Assembly (NCBI GenBank): GCA_032229885.1
Contig: JAVYAJ010000283.1
Span: 1-64,000 of the forward strand
Length of the DNA stretch: 64,000 bases
Reading direction: 5' to 3'
Origin: Anammoximicrobium sp032229885
GTDB lineage: Bacteria; Planctomycetota; Planctomycetia; Pirellulales; Pirellulaceae
Part shown: piece after piece, positions 18,113 to 26,256 of the stretch
How positions within the stretch are numbered: the first letter of the stretch is position 1
Layout of the letters: every line of letters begins with the position of its first letter
The notes under the pieces: model-generated
The model's input: only the letters and a program-made list of their open reading frames with translations
What the model was told of the DNA's origin: nothing
Databases searched by the model: none
Translations under genes and position numbers: made by a program

Positions 18113-18520
18113 CTAGTCGGTGGGGACTTCGCCGGGCAATTGATTGGCGATCTCCATGATCTCGTCGATCTTGGCGATGGCCGGTTTTCGGTCGCCACCT
18201 TGTTTTAACAGCTCGTGCAGTTCCTGGCACTGCGACAGCAACTGTGCGTAGGTCTCGCCGTAGCTGCCGACAGGGTTGTTCTTATAATTCTCCAGCTCGC
18301 CCACCACGCTGGCTGTATAACTTTCCGGCTCTTCTTTTTCCGTCTTGGCAAGCGGCAACTGTCTCAGAATCATCACCTTGATGCGCCGGGCGTATGCTTC
18401 GGGGTCGCGAGAATCGTCCGTGTACGGCCGCTCCGGGCGACAACTGCATCCCGTCGCCATCAAGGCGATGATGCAAGCGACAACGCTGAACGGCGCCAAT
18501 GCTCGTGCGGATTTCGTCAT
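18113..18520 (-). CDS. Small predicted lipoprotein, unknown function
   Basis: A 135-residue protein with a signal peptide and lipobox (ALMATGC, Cys near residue 25), then a polar, alpha-helical mature part (LLSQCQELHELLKQ, IAKIDEIMEIANQL). I do not recognise a named domain. It differs from the transthyretin-like lipoproteins of the window, which are beta-rich. AGAGGAACC lies upstream of the ATG at 18520 and a promoter candidate lies at 18656-18684. It is downstream of the DUF1559 gene at 19020-20039 on the same strand but probably transcribed on its own. Confidence 0.7.
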   Translation of the reverse strand: MTKSARALAPFSVVACIIALMATGCSCRPERPYTDDSRDPEAYARRIKVMILRQLPLAKTEKEEPESYTASVVGELENYKNNPVGSYGETYAQLLSQCQELHELLKQGGDRKPAIAKIDEIMEIANQLPGEVPTD

Positions 18521-19019
18521 CGACGGGGTTCCTCTAGAAAACTGCTGGCCTTAAAAGCCATCGGCGAACGGCAGGAGAATGGCGCCACCATGCACGCGTC
18601 ATCGATGACGCCACGCCATCGTGCGTCGCAGCGCAGGCTGCAACCCATGGCTCATTTTATACCGTAAGACGCCGTTCGGGTGAACCGGGCGCCGAGCCGT
18701 TCCCCCGCAGCGTCGCACGGGTGAATCGAAGTCGATCGGCATCACGTCATAGCACGCTCGGTGCGCGAGTCGCAGCCGTCGGCGAATCGATCGGCTCACC
18801 GATCCGCCGTGGTCTGAATTGGAAGGCCCGCCGGACACGGATGAAACGGTTGGCGGAGAAATCAGCTCGCGAACGAATTGAACTGGAACTCGGCAGAGCG
18901 GACGGACGTCCACCCTGCTGATATGCCGCGTCTGCGCCGGCCCCGCCTTGGTCGAACAGAGAGGACTTCGGAGAGGACTCGCCTCGCCAGTTGCGTGGCA
19001 GCGTCAAGCAATACCGCGA
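18521..19019. other. Spacer between lipoprotein and DUF1559 copy 3
   Basis: No gene is supported in about 500 bases. It holds the promoter candidate at 18656-18684. No clear terminator for the DUF1559 gene was seen. Confidence 0.4.
18656..18684 (-). promoter_or_regulatory. Candidate promoter for small lipoprotein
   Basis: Read on the minus strand, TTCACC (18684-18679) and TATAAA (18661-18656) are 17 bases apart. The start codon of the lipoprotein lies about 136 bases downstream. Confidence 0.45.
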
Positions 19020-20039
19020 TTAGAACTGGTCTATGGTCTCGCCATCGTGGATGCATAGCAGGCGTTTCCAGGTCTCGGCGTCGATCGAATCGTTGATGAA
19101 CCGAATCGAGCCGTCAGCCAGCATCGCGTGAACGCCGCCTGGATGGTAGCTGCGCGCGGCGATGTTCGGTCGGTTTGCACCCCCGAGACAACGCAGCCGA
19201 CTCACGTCGCCGCCCGTGGTGGGGCCGCTGCACCACGATGGTTGATCTGCGCGGCAGTCCTGCAGCGCATTGCCGTTTGGAACCTTCGGCGCCTCGGTCA
19301 TCTTATCGGCCGAACTACATGACTGGGCCAATCCGCCGCTGAAGAACGATCCGGTCGGGTAGGCCCACGCACCGCGCCCGTCCGCGCTCGAGTCGCGGGT
19401 TAGGATTTCACTGACGGCGACCACGTTGCTGGTCCCGTCCTTGATGTCGGCCATCTGCGCACCGTAATGCCCAGCCGCGTTGAACACGGCGCGTTCGAAG
19501 TCCATGTTGGCGCCCGAAAACGAAGTCTGAGAATACGCGCTGCCGGCGCTGAAGCAAGCCGCATAGTTGCCTTTGGCGAACACCGGATTCACGCCCTCGG
19601 ACAACACCCAACTCGCCTGCTCCGTACCGACACTGGGGCAGATCAACGTCTTGATGGCGGTCCCGACGACCTCGGCATTGTCCCCACCATCGCGTGCGCG
19701 ACGGTTGAAGTTATACAGTTCATACAGTCCCTGCTGTTCGAGCTGGGGCAAAACGCACAACAGCCAACTGGCCCGCCACGACGTGCTGTTCGCGCCGTCG
19801 TACCAGGGTGTCGCTGAACCGTGGCTATTATGGATCCCTCCCGGCGGAAATCGGCCGACCGTGTCATGATAGTTGTGCAACGCGATCGCGATCTGCCGTA
19901 TGTTGTTGCTGCACTGCGTTCGCCGCGCCGCCTCGCGCGCCGATTGAACCGCCGGCAGCAGCAGCGATACCAGAACCCCGATGATGGCGATGACCACCAA
20001 CAGCTCAACCAGCGTGAACCCGGGCTTGGCCCTTCTCAT
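19020..20039 (-). CDS. DUF1559 prepilin-like protein (copy 3)
   Basis: A 339-residue DUF1559 protein: MRRAKPGFTLVELL leader with Gly-Phe cleavage site and Glu at +5, the membrane helix, the NNIRQIAIALHNYHD segment, and an intact H-x9-DG motif (HPGGVHAMLADG) followed by SIRFINDSID. The ATG at 20039 is chosen because AAGGAACGGGACA lies just upstream and the leader then has the typical short length; an in-frame GTG at 20063 is possible. A promoter candidate at 20317-20345 would give a 270-base leader that contains a perfect 11-base-pair hairpin. Confidence 0.88.
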   Translation of the reverse strand: MRRAKPGFTLVELLVVIAIIGVLVSLLLPAVQSAREAARRTQCSNNIRQIAIALHNYHDTVGRFPPGGIHNSHGSATPWYDGANSTSWRASWLLCVLPQLEQQGLYELYNFNRRARDGGDNAEVVGTAIKTLICPSVGTEQASWVLSEGVNPVFAKGNYAACFSAGSAYSQTSFSGANMDFERAVFNAAGHYGAQMADIKDGTSNVVAVSEILTRDSSADGRGAWAYPTGSFFSGGLAQSCSSADKMTEAPKVPNGNALQDCRADQPSWCSGPTTGGDVSRLRCLGGANRPNIAARSYHPGGVHAMLADGSIRFINDSIDAETWKRLLCIHDGETIDQF

Positions 20040-20185
20040 TGTCCCGTTCCTTGTGCCGAACACTAGATAGAAGACATAACGGTCAGCGGATAGAACGATC
20101 AGACCGACGACCGCAACTCGATCTCACACCGAGCGAGCCTTTTGGATCCCGCCTCGCGACGGAACCCTCCACTGTACCAGAGAGG

Positions 20186-20211
20186 GACTCGTGGTCAGCC
20201 GACCACGAGTC
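20186..20211. repeat. Perfect 11-bp stem hairpin in leader
   Basis: GACTCGTGGTC at 20186-20196 and GACCACGAGTC at 20201-20211 are exact reverse complements with a 4-base loop. On the minus strand the hairpin is followed by a pyrimidine-rich CCCTCTCT run, not a T-run, so it is not a classic terminator. It lies between the candidate promoter and the start codon of DUF1559 copy 3 and could act in the leader RNA. Confidence 0.7.
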
Positions 20212-20316
20212 TGTTGAGCTGCCGCGAGGTGACCGCTCGTCTCTCGCAATCTCGCGCCGCTGCACAGGGCGGTCAGAGCCGAATCGAACCAAGACCACTC
20301 ACCCCGTCTGCTAGAA

Positions 20317-20345
20317 ATTGTGGTGTTCGCGTGACAGTCTGTCAA
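20317..20345 (-). promoter_or_regulatory. Candidate promoter with overlapping palindrome
   Basis: On the minus strand TTGACA (20345-20340) and CACAAT (20322-20317) are 17 bases apart. The palindrome TGACA-GTC-TGTCA at 20332-20344 overlaps the -35 box and could be an operator half-site pair. It would drive DUF1559 copy 3. Confidence 0.45.
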
Positions 20346-20548
20346 GCGACGCACCTGCATCCCGAGCCGATCGAGATGCGCGCAAAGTGTTTGTCAGACA
20401 CGATTTATGGACATTCGTAAAATGGCGCGGCTCGCAGTGGCCTTGGGCGCCAACGCAGCGTCAGCGGTCGAGGAGTTCTAGCGGAAGCACGCCCGACTCG
20501 TTTGCGAAAAACCGGGCGTTTCAATAGTGGCAGCCACGTTGGCCACGA

Positions 20549-21493
20549 TTACGGCAACTGTTCCGCCTCGCTGCCTTCGGACGTGCTCACCGCGCGCCAC
20601 ACGTTCAGGTCGATCGCATCCGAGACAAAGCGGGTGGCGCCGTCGCAGAGCACGACCTGCACGCCGCCGGGGTGGCGGCTGCGGGATCCAAACATCGTCG
20701 GGTTGGTGGCATCGGTGATGGCGCACGGCAGACCCTGGTCCGGCAGGTTAACGCAGTAGCCGGCCGTATAGATGCGGTCGGGCAGGCGGCTGTTCGGCGG
20801 CAGGTAGCTGGTGAAATTACTGGCGTCACCCCACCACGTGAACCCGCGCAGATCCGATCCTTGTCCTTGCAGCACCTCGCCGACCATCAGCGTGTTGCTC
20901 GTGCCATCGATCAAGTCGGACATTTTTCGCCCAATGAACCGCTCTTCATAGCTCCTGGCCGCTCGAAAAGGCGCTCCCCGAAAAATGACGCCGTTCAGAC
21001 TTGACGGCTGACTATAGCCGGTGGTCCCGTAATTCACGGCATAGTTGTGATTCGTCATGCCGCCAGTCGGAGCGTTGGGCAAGTCGCTCGGACAGGTGAA
21101 CGCCGGAAAACGCTTCGTGGTTACGTTGGTCGTGTTCGGGGCCCCAGAGTACCGGACGCCTGTATAGGTTCGATCCGTCGTGGTGTCATCACCTCCCCAA
21201 TTGACGTATTCCTCGGCGATGCTGCCTTGTTCGATGTACCGCAGGATCAACACCTGCCATGTCCCCCAACAGCACGGATTCGGGCCGGTGCCCGGTGGCA
21301 GGCTCTTTAGCGAGTCGTGATGGTTGTGCATCGCGATCCCGATTTGTTTCAGATTGTTCACGCACTGGGTCCGGCGTGCGGCCTCGCGCGCCGCCTGGAT
21401 CGCCGGCAAGAGCAGAGCCACCAGGATCCCAATAATGGCGATCACCACCAACAATTCGACCAATGTGAAGCCCACGCGCCTGTAACGCAACAT
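20549..21493 (-). CDS. DUF1559 prepilin-like protein (copy 4)
   Basis: A 314-residue DUF1559 protein. MLRYRRVGFTLVELL gives the prepilin leader with Glu at +5, followed by the family block AAREAARRTQ and IGIAMHNHHDSLKSLPPGTG. An intact H-x9-DG motif (HPGGVQVVLCDG) near the C-terminus is followed by ATRFVSDAIDLNVW. The ATG at 21493 is fixed by a near-perfect CCGGAGGTG ribosome-binding site; the frame is open to 21601 but that part is not prepilin-like. The transthyretin-like lipoprotein gene at 21564-22028 lies 70 bases upstream on the same strand, so the two are probably cotranscribed. Confidence 0.9.
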   Translation of the reverse strand: MLRYRRVGFTLVELLVVIAIIGILVALLLPAIQAAREAARRTQCVNNLKQIGIAMHNHHDSLKSLPPGTGPNPCCWGTWQVLILRYIEQGSIAEEYVNWGGDDTTTDRTYTGVRYSGAPNTTNVTTKRFPAFTCPSDLPNAPTGGMTNHNYAVNYGTTGYSQPSSLNGVIFRGAPFRAARSYEERFIGRKMSDLIDGTSNTLMVGEVLQGQGSDLRGFTWWGDASNFTSYLPPNSRLPDRIYTAGYCVNLPDQGLPCAITDATNPTMFGSRSRHPGGVQVVLCDGATRFVSDAIDLNVWRAVSTSEGSEAEQLP

Positions 21494-21563
21494 GACGCAC
21501 CTCCGGAAAAACTCGAGAGACAATAACAACACAATCGAAAGACAAACGATTCTCGAACGTCGA

Positions 21564-22028
21564 TCATTTGAGATCAAAGTCAAACTGATTGCCGCCGTCA
21601 TGGGTGACCTCGGCGCTCAGCGTGCTATTGATGTTGTATTCGGGGGGAATCAAGGCTCGCGCTCGATGTGTCTCAGCCTCCGGCCCCGGCGGACCGGCCG
21701 GCGCGACGCCCTCCTCTTGGCTGGCACTGATCCGAACCGTGTACTTGCCAGGCGTCAGCCCTTGAGCCGCGGGAATCGCGTACTTCCCACCCTTGATGGT
21801 CGAACCATTGAGGTGCTTGCCGTCGGTCGAAGCAAACTCGATCGTCCCCGTTTGCAGCGGCGCGTCCTGGAATCGAACCGTCCCGGATATCTCCACGCGC
21901 CCGCCGGTGTCGCGACCGCAACCGCCACTCGCGACCGCCATAAATAGCAGTGCGGGCCAACAGCTTGACAGGCTGCGGATCCCTGTGGAACGGGTGATCA
22001 TGTCAGCCAAAGGACGGGAAAAGCGCAT
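21564..22028 (-). CDS. Transthyretin-like lipoprotein
   Basis: A 154-residue predicted lipoprotein. A basic N-terminus and hydrophobic stretch end in the lipobox VASGGC near residue 37. The mature part is the transthyretin or carboxypeptidase-regulatory type: ISGTVRFQDAPLQTGTIEF, GGKYAIPAAQGL, LTPGKYTVRISAS and an IPPEYNINSTL element. ATG 22028 follows AGAGGGGG at suitable spacing; ATG 22052 and ATG 22001 are alternatives. Here the lipoprotein gene precedes its DUF1559 partner by 70 bases, the tightest of the three pairs. Confidence 0.75.
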   Translation of the reverse strand: MRFSRPLADMITRSTGIRSLSSCWPALLFMAVASGGCGRDTGGRVEISGTVRFQDAPLQTGTIEFASTDGKHLNGSTIKGGKYAIPAAQGLTPGKYTVRISASQEEGVAPAGPPGPEAETHRARALIPPEYNINSTLSAEVTHDGGNQFDFDLK

Positions 22029-22141
22029 GCCCGAACCCCCTCTACATGCCACAGCTCAGCGAACACAAAGAAGCCGACGTTGAACATCTTGGAAAACTTG
22101 AAAAAGATCTTCCGCCCGACAATGCTCCGCGAAGCTGGCTT

Positions 22142-22170
22142 AGTGTTTCAGAAACATGTGTGGTTGTCAA
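22142..22170 (-). promoter_or_regulatory. Candidate promoter for lipoprotein-DUF1559 pair
   Basis: On the minus strand TTGACA (22170-22165) is followed after 17 bases by AACACT (22147-22142), a weak -10. It is placed about 115 bases upstream of the lipoprotein start. Confidence 0.35.
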
Positions 22171-22665
22171 GTATAGCTGACACATTTCGAATCGAACAGG
22201 TTGCCCGCAATCTGTCGGACAGGAAAAGCGTTCCGACAGCGTGGTCCGACAAACTTCGGACATTTCGAGCATCGTACTGGGATCGCCCTGCCAGCGAACG
22301 ACTCTTTGATGTTTTTCGCTCGCCCGGCGCGCGGTCCGGCGAGCGATCGGACGCCAGCGCTTTCAACGCTCGCGAACTTGTGACGGTTCACGCGATGATT
22401 CATACTGTTTCGGCCTTGGCTCTCCCGCGGACCTAGCCCGGGGTTCTCGAACACGGATCTGCTCGCGGGCTTTTCTGTGCCACCATTGATTGTACGCGAG
22501 GACAAGCAGCCATCTAGAGCACGATCGAAACGCGAGCGGCGGGAATCCACAAGCCGACGCCCGTCCGTTACGCATCTCCCGATCTTCGGCGTGTCCTCTG
22601 TTGGCTGCCTTACCCTCGATCCGCCAAACCTGGAGGTTGGTTTCGCCTGTTTTCGGAACCCGGCC
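22171..22665. other. Spacer without supported gene
   Basis: About 500 bases between the candidate lipoprotein promoter and the oxoprolinase fragment. Open frames on either strand have no recognisable domain. Nothing I can name. Confidence 0.4.
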
Positions 22666-22776
22666 ATGAACACGTCAACTTTGAACGAACCTTGGCAATT
22701 CTGGATCGACGTCGGCGGGACATTCACGGACTGTATCGCCCGGCGGCCGGATGGAACCCTGTTGCGGCACAAGCTC
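22666..22776 (+). pseudogene. Hydantoinase/5-oxoprolinase N-terminal fragment
   Basis: From ATG 22666, 37 codons encode a segment containing WQFWIDVGGTFTDCIARRPDG and ending LLRHKL. DVGGTFTD is the phosphate-binding start of the ATPase-like domain of hydantoinase A/5-oxoprolinase proteins, which hydrolyse 5-oxoproline or hydantoins with ATP. Intact genes of this family exceed 500 codons. Homology stops abruptly at about 22776, where a minus-strand ISAs1-type transposase fragment begins. The frame runs on to 23154 but has no further family similarity. This is a truncated remnant; whether the rest of the gene exists elsewhere cannot be seen. Confidence 0.75.
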
Positions 22777-22941
22777 GAGCTACGACACAGGGTCTTGCGG
22801 TCGATCGCCACGACTTGGCCGTCCCTAATTTCGGGCAAGCCCGTGATCCAACTCAACCAACATCTTTCTAACTCCGTGGGATTGAGTGCGCTCCGCGGGA
22901 TTGAGCACGGCAAAGATCGCATGAAAACCGTCATGCGACGG
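22777..22941 (-). mobile_element. ISAs1-family transposase remnant, frameshifted
   Basis: Read on the minus strand, the fragment gives PSHDGFHAIFAVLNP, then in another frame LNPTELERCWLSWI and GQVVAIDRKTLCRS. This matches the N-terminal part of ISAs1-family transposases (PSHDTF...GQVIAIDGKTLRRS), where the Asp of AIDGKT is catalytic; the usual Gly is Arg here. The frame changes because a 19-base segment is tandemly duplicated: CTCCG(t/c)GGGATTGAG occurs at 22872-22886 and again at 22891-22905. The C-terminal three quarters of the transposase is missing and I saw no terminal inverted repeats, so the element is dead. Confidence 0.75.
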
Positions 22942-23110
22942 ACGGGCCGCGTCCGGTTGTCCAGCTACCGCCGAGCGGACACAATCAAGGCTTGCTTCAA
23001 CGCTGACGATCCAGCGCGCAACGGCAGTAGCAGATTGGCGCGGCCCGCAGTCGTCGGCTGCGCCCTGTCGGCGTTCGCCTCGTCCAGCACAGCGAAGGGA
23101 GAGCCGTCGG
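22942..23110. other. Spacer before uvrA-type gene
   Basis: About 170 bases between the IS remnant and the uvrA-type start. The only feature is the GAAGGGAGAG ribosome-binding site near 23095-23104. It may contain further insertion-element debris that I cannot recognise. Confidence 0.4.
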
Positions 23111-25999
23111 TTGTCGAGTCAGTGCATCGTCGTGCGCGGCGTCCGCGTCCATAACTTGAAAGGCATCGATCTGGACCTGCCGCGTGAGCGGTTGCTTGTG
23201 TTTTGCGGCGTCAGCGGCAGTGGCAAGACGAGCCTGGCGATCGATACGCTGTACGCCGAAGGCCAGCGGCGCTATATCGAAAGCTTCTCGCCCCAGGCCC
23301 GCCAGTTTCTCGAGCGGCTGGAGAAGCCGGACGCGGAGCGGATCGACGGCCTGCCGGCCGCACTGGCCGTGACCCGCAAGGCTACGACGCGTTCCAGCCG
23401 AGCCACGATCGTCTCGGCGACCGAGACGGCCGATTATCTGCGGCTGCTGTACGCCAAGATCGGGCGGATCTACTGTCGGGGCTGTGGCCGTGAGGTGCGT
23501 CGCGACACGCCGCAAAGCGCCGCCGAGCAGTTGGCGGCGCTGCCGAGCGGAACACGTTATCTGCTGACGTTCCTCCGTCATCCGGTGGCAGGTGAATCCG
23601 CGGCCGACATCGCGGACCGGCTGCGGGCGGACGGCTTTGTGCGGGCGATCATCGACGAGCGACTGGTTCGACTGGATCGAGCCGACTTCGGCGCGGGGCC
23701 GATCCACTCGCCGTTTCCCGTGGTTGTGGACCGTTTGACGGCGGCCGAGGTGGCGCCGTCACGACTGCGTGATTCCCTCGAGACGGCCTTTGCCAAAGGG
23801 CATGGCACGTGCCAGGCATGGACGCCCGTGGAGGGCGACCCGCACGACGACGGGACGGCGTCGTGCGCCGCGTCGGCGCGGCGCGATGACGAGACGGCGC
23901 CTCGCCTCGCAGGCAGCGCAGCTCGACTTTGGCGGATCGACGGCCGCCGGTGGCGACGGCTGACGTTCCACGACGCGCTGCGATGCGAAGACTGTGGGCG
24001 CGACTACGCGTCGCCCGAGCCGCGGCTGTTCGACTACAACAGCCCCTTGGGCGCCTGTCCGCACTGCGAAGGCTTTGGCGACCGGGTGGATATCGACATG
24101 GAACTGGTGGTTCCGGATCGCACGAAATCGTTGCGGGCCGGCGCCATCGCGCCGTGGAATTCGGCGGCCTATGCGCACGAGCTGACCGAACTGCTGGCGC
24201 TGGCCGACGACTACAACCTGCCCGTCGACGCGCCCTTCAGCGAACTGAACGAGGCCCAGTTGCAAATCGTCCGTGAAGGTGTCGCCGAGCGCGATTTCGG
24301 CGGCCTGCGCGGTTTTTTCGCCTGGCTGGAACGGCACGCGTACAAGGTGCAGATTCGAGCCTTTTTGGCGCGTTGGCGGAGCCACCGAACCTGCCCGGCG
24401 TGCCGGGGCGCGCGGTTGCGCGAGGAAGCGCTGGCGGCGCGGATCGGCGGAAAGGACATCGCCGAGGTCTGTCGGCTGAAGATCGCGGACGCGGGCGAAT
24501 TTTTCCGTTCGCTGGCGTTGACCGACGCCGAGCGCGCGGTCGCACGCACGATGCTCGACCAGATCACGGCTCGGATTCGGTATCTGACCGACGTGGGGCT
24601 GGGCTATCTGCCGCTGGATCGCACCATTCGGACGCTCAGCGGAGGCGAAGCGCAACGGGTCGCCATGACGGCGACGCTGGGCTCGAACCTGGTCAATATG
24701 CTGTATGTCCTGGACGAGCCGTCCGCGGGCTTGCATCCGGGCGACGTCGCCCGGTTGACGAACGCGATCGTCCGCCTGCGCGATCGGGGCAATACGGTCA
24801 TCGTGACCGAGCACGAGCCCGAGATTCTCCGGCGCGCCGATCAGGTGGTCGAGTTCGGACCGGGCGCCGGAGAAAACGGCGGGCGCGTGGTCTTTCAAGG
24901 CACGCCCGAGGAATTGCAGGCTGTGGGCGTCAGTGCAACCGGCGATTATCTCGCCGGCCGGCGCGGGGCGAACTTTCCCACTCAGCGGCGGGCGATCAAT
25001 CGCGGCGCGATTCGATTGATCGGCGCTCGCGGGAACAACCTCAAGAACCTGACCGTCAGCTTTCCTCTGGGTGTGCTGTGCCTGGTGACGGGCGTCAGCG
25101 GCGCGGGCAAGAGCACGTTGGTCCACGAGACGTTGTACGGAGCGCTCTGCCGCCGCAAGCAGCGCGACGCGCCCGCGCCGCACCCGTACGACGACGTGTT
25201 GGGAGACGGGCAGATCGATGACGTGATGTTGGTCGATCAAAGCCCGATCGGCCGCTCGCCGCGTTCGAATCCGGCCACGTACGTCAAGGCGTTCGATCCG
25301 ATTCGCGAGGTCTTTGCCCAGACGATCGACGCCCGTACGCACAACTACCCGGCCAGCCACTTCAGCTTCAATGTCGATGGCGGACGCTGTGAAACCTGTC
25401 GCGGCGACGGTTTTTTGGAAATCGACATGCAGTTTCTGCCGGACGTATACGTCAAGTGCGCCGAGTGCCAAGGCGCACGGTATCGTCGGCAGATTCTCGA
25501 AGTGGTCTACCGCGGGCGCAACATCGCCGAAGTCCTCGAGATGACCGTCCGCGAAGCGTTCGCGTTCTTTCGCGGGCAAGCCAAAGTGCAGGCCCGGTTG
25601 AAGCAGTTGATCGACGTGGGATTGGATTATCTGCGGTTGGGCCAGCCGGTCGCGACGCTGTCGTCCGGCGAGGCGCAGCGGCTGAAGCTGGCCGCGTACA
25701 TGTCGGCAGCCACTCGGCATCGCACGCTGTTCCTATTGGACGAGCCGACGACCGGCCTGCACTTTGCCGACGTCGTCAGGCTGCTCGATTGTTTCGATGC
25801 GCTGTTGGCCGTGGGGCATTCGCTGGTCGTCGTCGAACACAACGTCCAGTTGATGAAGGCGGCCGACTGGATCATCGACCTGGGGCCGGGCGCCGCCGAC
25901 CAGGGCGGCACGGTTGTCATCGAAGGTCCGCCCGAGATCGTGGCCACCTGCCCGCGATCCGTAACGGGGCGTTTTCTGCGTGAGCAGCGGGCGTCGTAG
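23111..25999 (+). CDS. uvrA: UvrA-type excinuclease ABC subunit A
   Basis: UvrA is the damage-recognition ATPase of nucleotide excision repair; it works as a dimer with UvrB. The 962-residue protein has two ABC modules: Walker A GVSGSGKTSLA near residue 35 and GVSGAGKST near 660, signatures LSGGEAQR near 508 and LSSGEAQR near 850, and Walker B LYVLDEPSAGLH and LFLLDEPTTGLH. Zinc modules are CEDC...CPHC near 291-322 and CETC...CAEC near 760-785. The segment after residue 85 reads ALAVTRKATTRSSRAT where canonical UvrA has an AIDQKTTS..PRST type sequence, so this may be a divergent paralogue. The start is TTG at 23111, with GAAGGGAGAG upstream. It lies next to the IS scar. Confidence 0.85.
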   Translation: MSSQCIVVRGVRVHNLKGIDLDLPRERLLVFCGVSGSGKTSLAIDTLYAEGQRRYIESFSPQARQFLERLEKPDAERIDGLPAALAVTRKATTRSSRATIVSATETADYLRLLYAKIGRIYCRGCGREVRRDTPQSAAEQLAALPSGTRYLLTFLRHPVAGESAADIADRLRADGFVRAIIDERLVRLDRADFGAGPIHSPFPVVVDRLTAAEVAPSRLRDSLETAFAKGHGTCQAWTPVEGDPHDDGTASCAASARRDDETAPRLAGSAARLWRIDGRRWRRLTFHDALRCEDCGRDYASPEPRLFDYNSPLGACPHCEGFGDRVDIDMELVVPDRTKSLRAGAIAPWNSAAYAHELTELLALADDYNLPVDAPFSELNEAQLQIVREGVAERDFGGLRGFFAWLERHAYKVQIRAFLARWRSHRTCPACRGARLREEALAARIGGKDIAEVCRLKIADAGEFFRSLALTDAERAVARTMLDQITARIRYLTDVGLGYLPLDRTIRTLSGGEAQRVAMTATLGSNLVNMLYVLDEPSAGLHPGDVARLTNAIVRLRDRGNTVIVTEHEPEILRRADQVVEFGPGAGENGGRVVFQGTPEELQAVGVSATGDYLAGRRGANFPTQRRAINRGAIRLIGARGNNLKNLTVSFPLGVLCLVTGVSGAGKSTLVHETLYGALCRRKQRDAPAPHPYDDVLGDGQIDDVMLVDQSPIGRSPRSNPATYVKAFDPIREVFAQTIDARTHNYPASHFSFNVDGGRCETCRGDGFLEIDMQFLPDVYVKCAECQGARYRRQILEVVYRGRNIAEVLEMTVREAFAFFRGQAKVQARLKQLIDVGLDYLRLGQPVATLSSGEAQRLKLAAYMSAATRHRTLFLLDEPTTGLHFADVVRLLDCFDALLAVGHSLVVVEHNVQLMKAADWIIDLGPGAADQGGTVVIEGPPEIVATCPRSVTGRFLREQRAS

Positions 26000-26256
26000 C
26001 CAGTTTTTCCCGAGCCCAGCGAGGACGCGCGACGGTGGCTCGTGTTGTGGTGGTAAGCGGCTGGAAGCCGCTTCCGCGAGGGATATCGCGCGGCGGCTTC
26101 GCGCGGTGGCTTTGCGGCGACGAGGGCTCGTGTTGTTGCGAGCGCTCGCAGCTCGTGTATGCTCCGAGCCATGCTCTGGGCGGCACACGTGGCGTGTGCC
26201 CACTGCGGCCTTTGAACCGCGCCGTCGGGATCGTGCCGCAGCCCGCGCCGCCCCGG
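26000..26256. repeat. Hairpin-rich convergent spacer (REP-like)
   Basis: Between two convergent genes lie three perfect palindromic elements: AAGCGGCT/AGCCGCTT at 26055-26062 and 26066-26073; TGCGAGC/GCTCGCA at 26137-26150; and GGCACACG/CGTGTGCC at 26182-26189 and 26193-26200. The phrase GGCTCGTGTTGT occurs twice (26037-26048 and near 26126-26136). The first and third have 3-base loops. They resemble REP-like planctomycete intergenic motifs, from memory only. They may also terminate transcription from both sides. Confidence 0.6.

Larger units (their letters stand above)
20040..20548. other. Leader and spacer upstream of DUF1559 copy 3
   Basis: No gene is supported. The stretch holds the promoter at 20317-20345, a palindrome overlapping its -35 box, and the strong hairpin at 20186-20211. 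Upstream of 20400 I see nothing notable. Confidence 0.5.

Noticed and set aside
22477..23154. A 225-codon frame across the oxoprolinase fragment, proposed as one gene
   Set aside because: Only 37 codons resemble the family; the rest runs antisense through transposase debris and into uvrA.
23759..25720. A 653-codon minus-strand frame opposite uvrA
   Set aside because: Antisense shadow of a gene with complete UvrA motifs.
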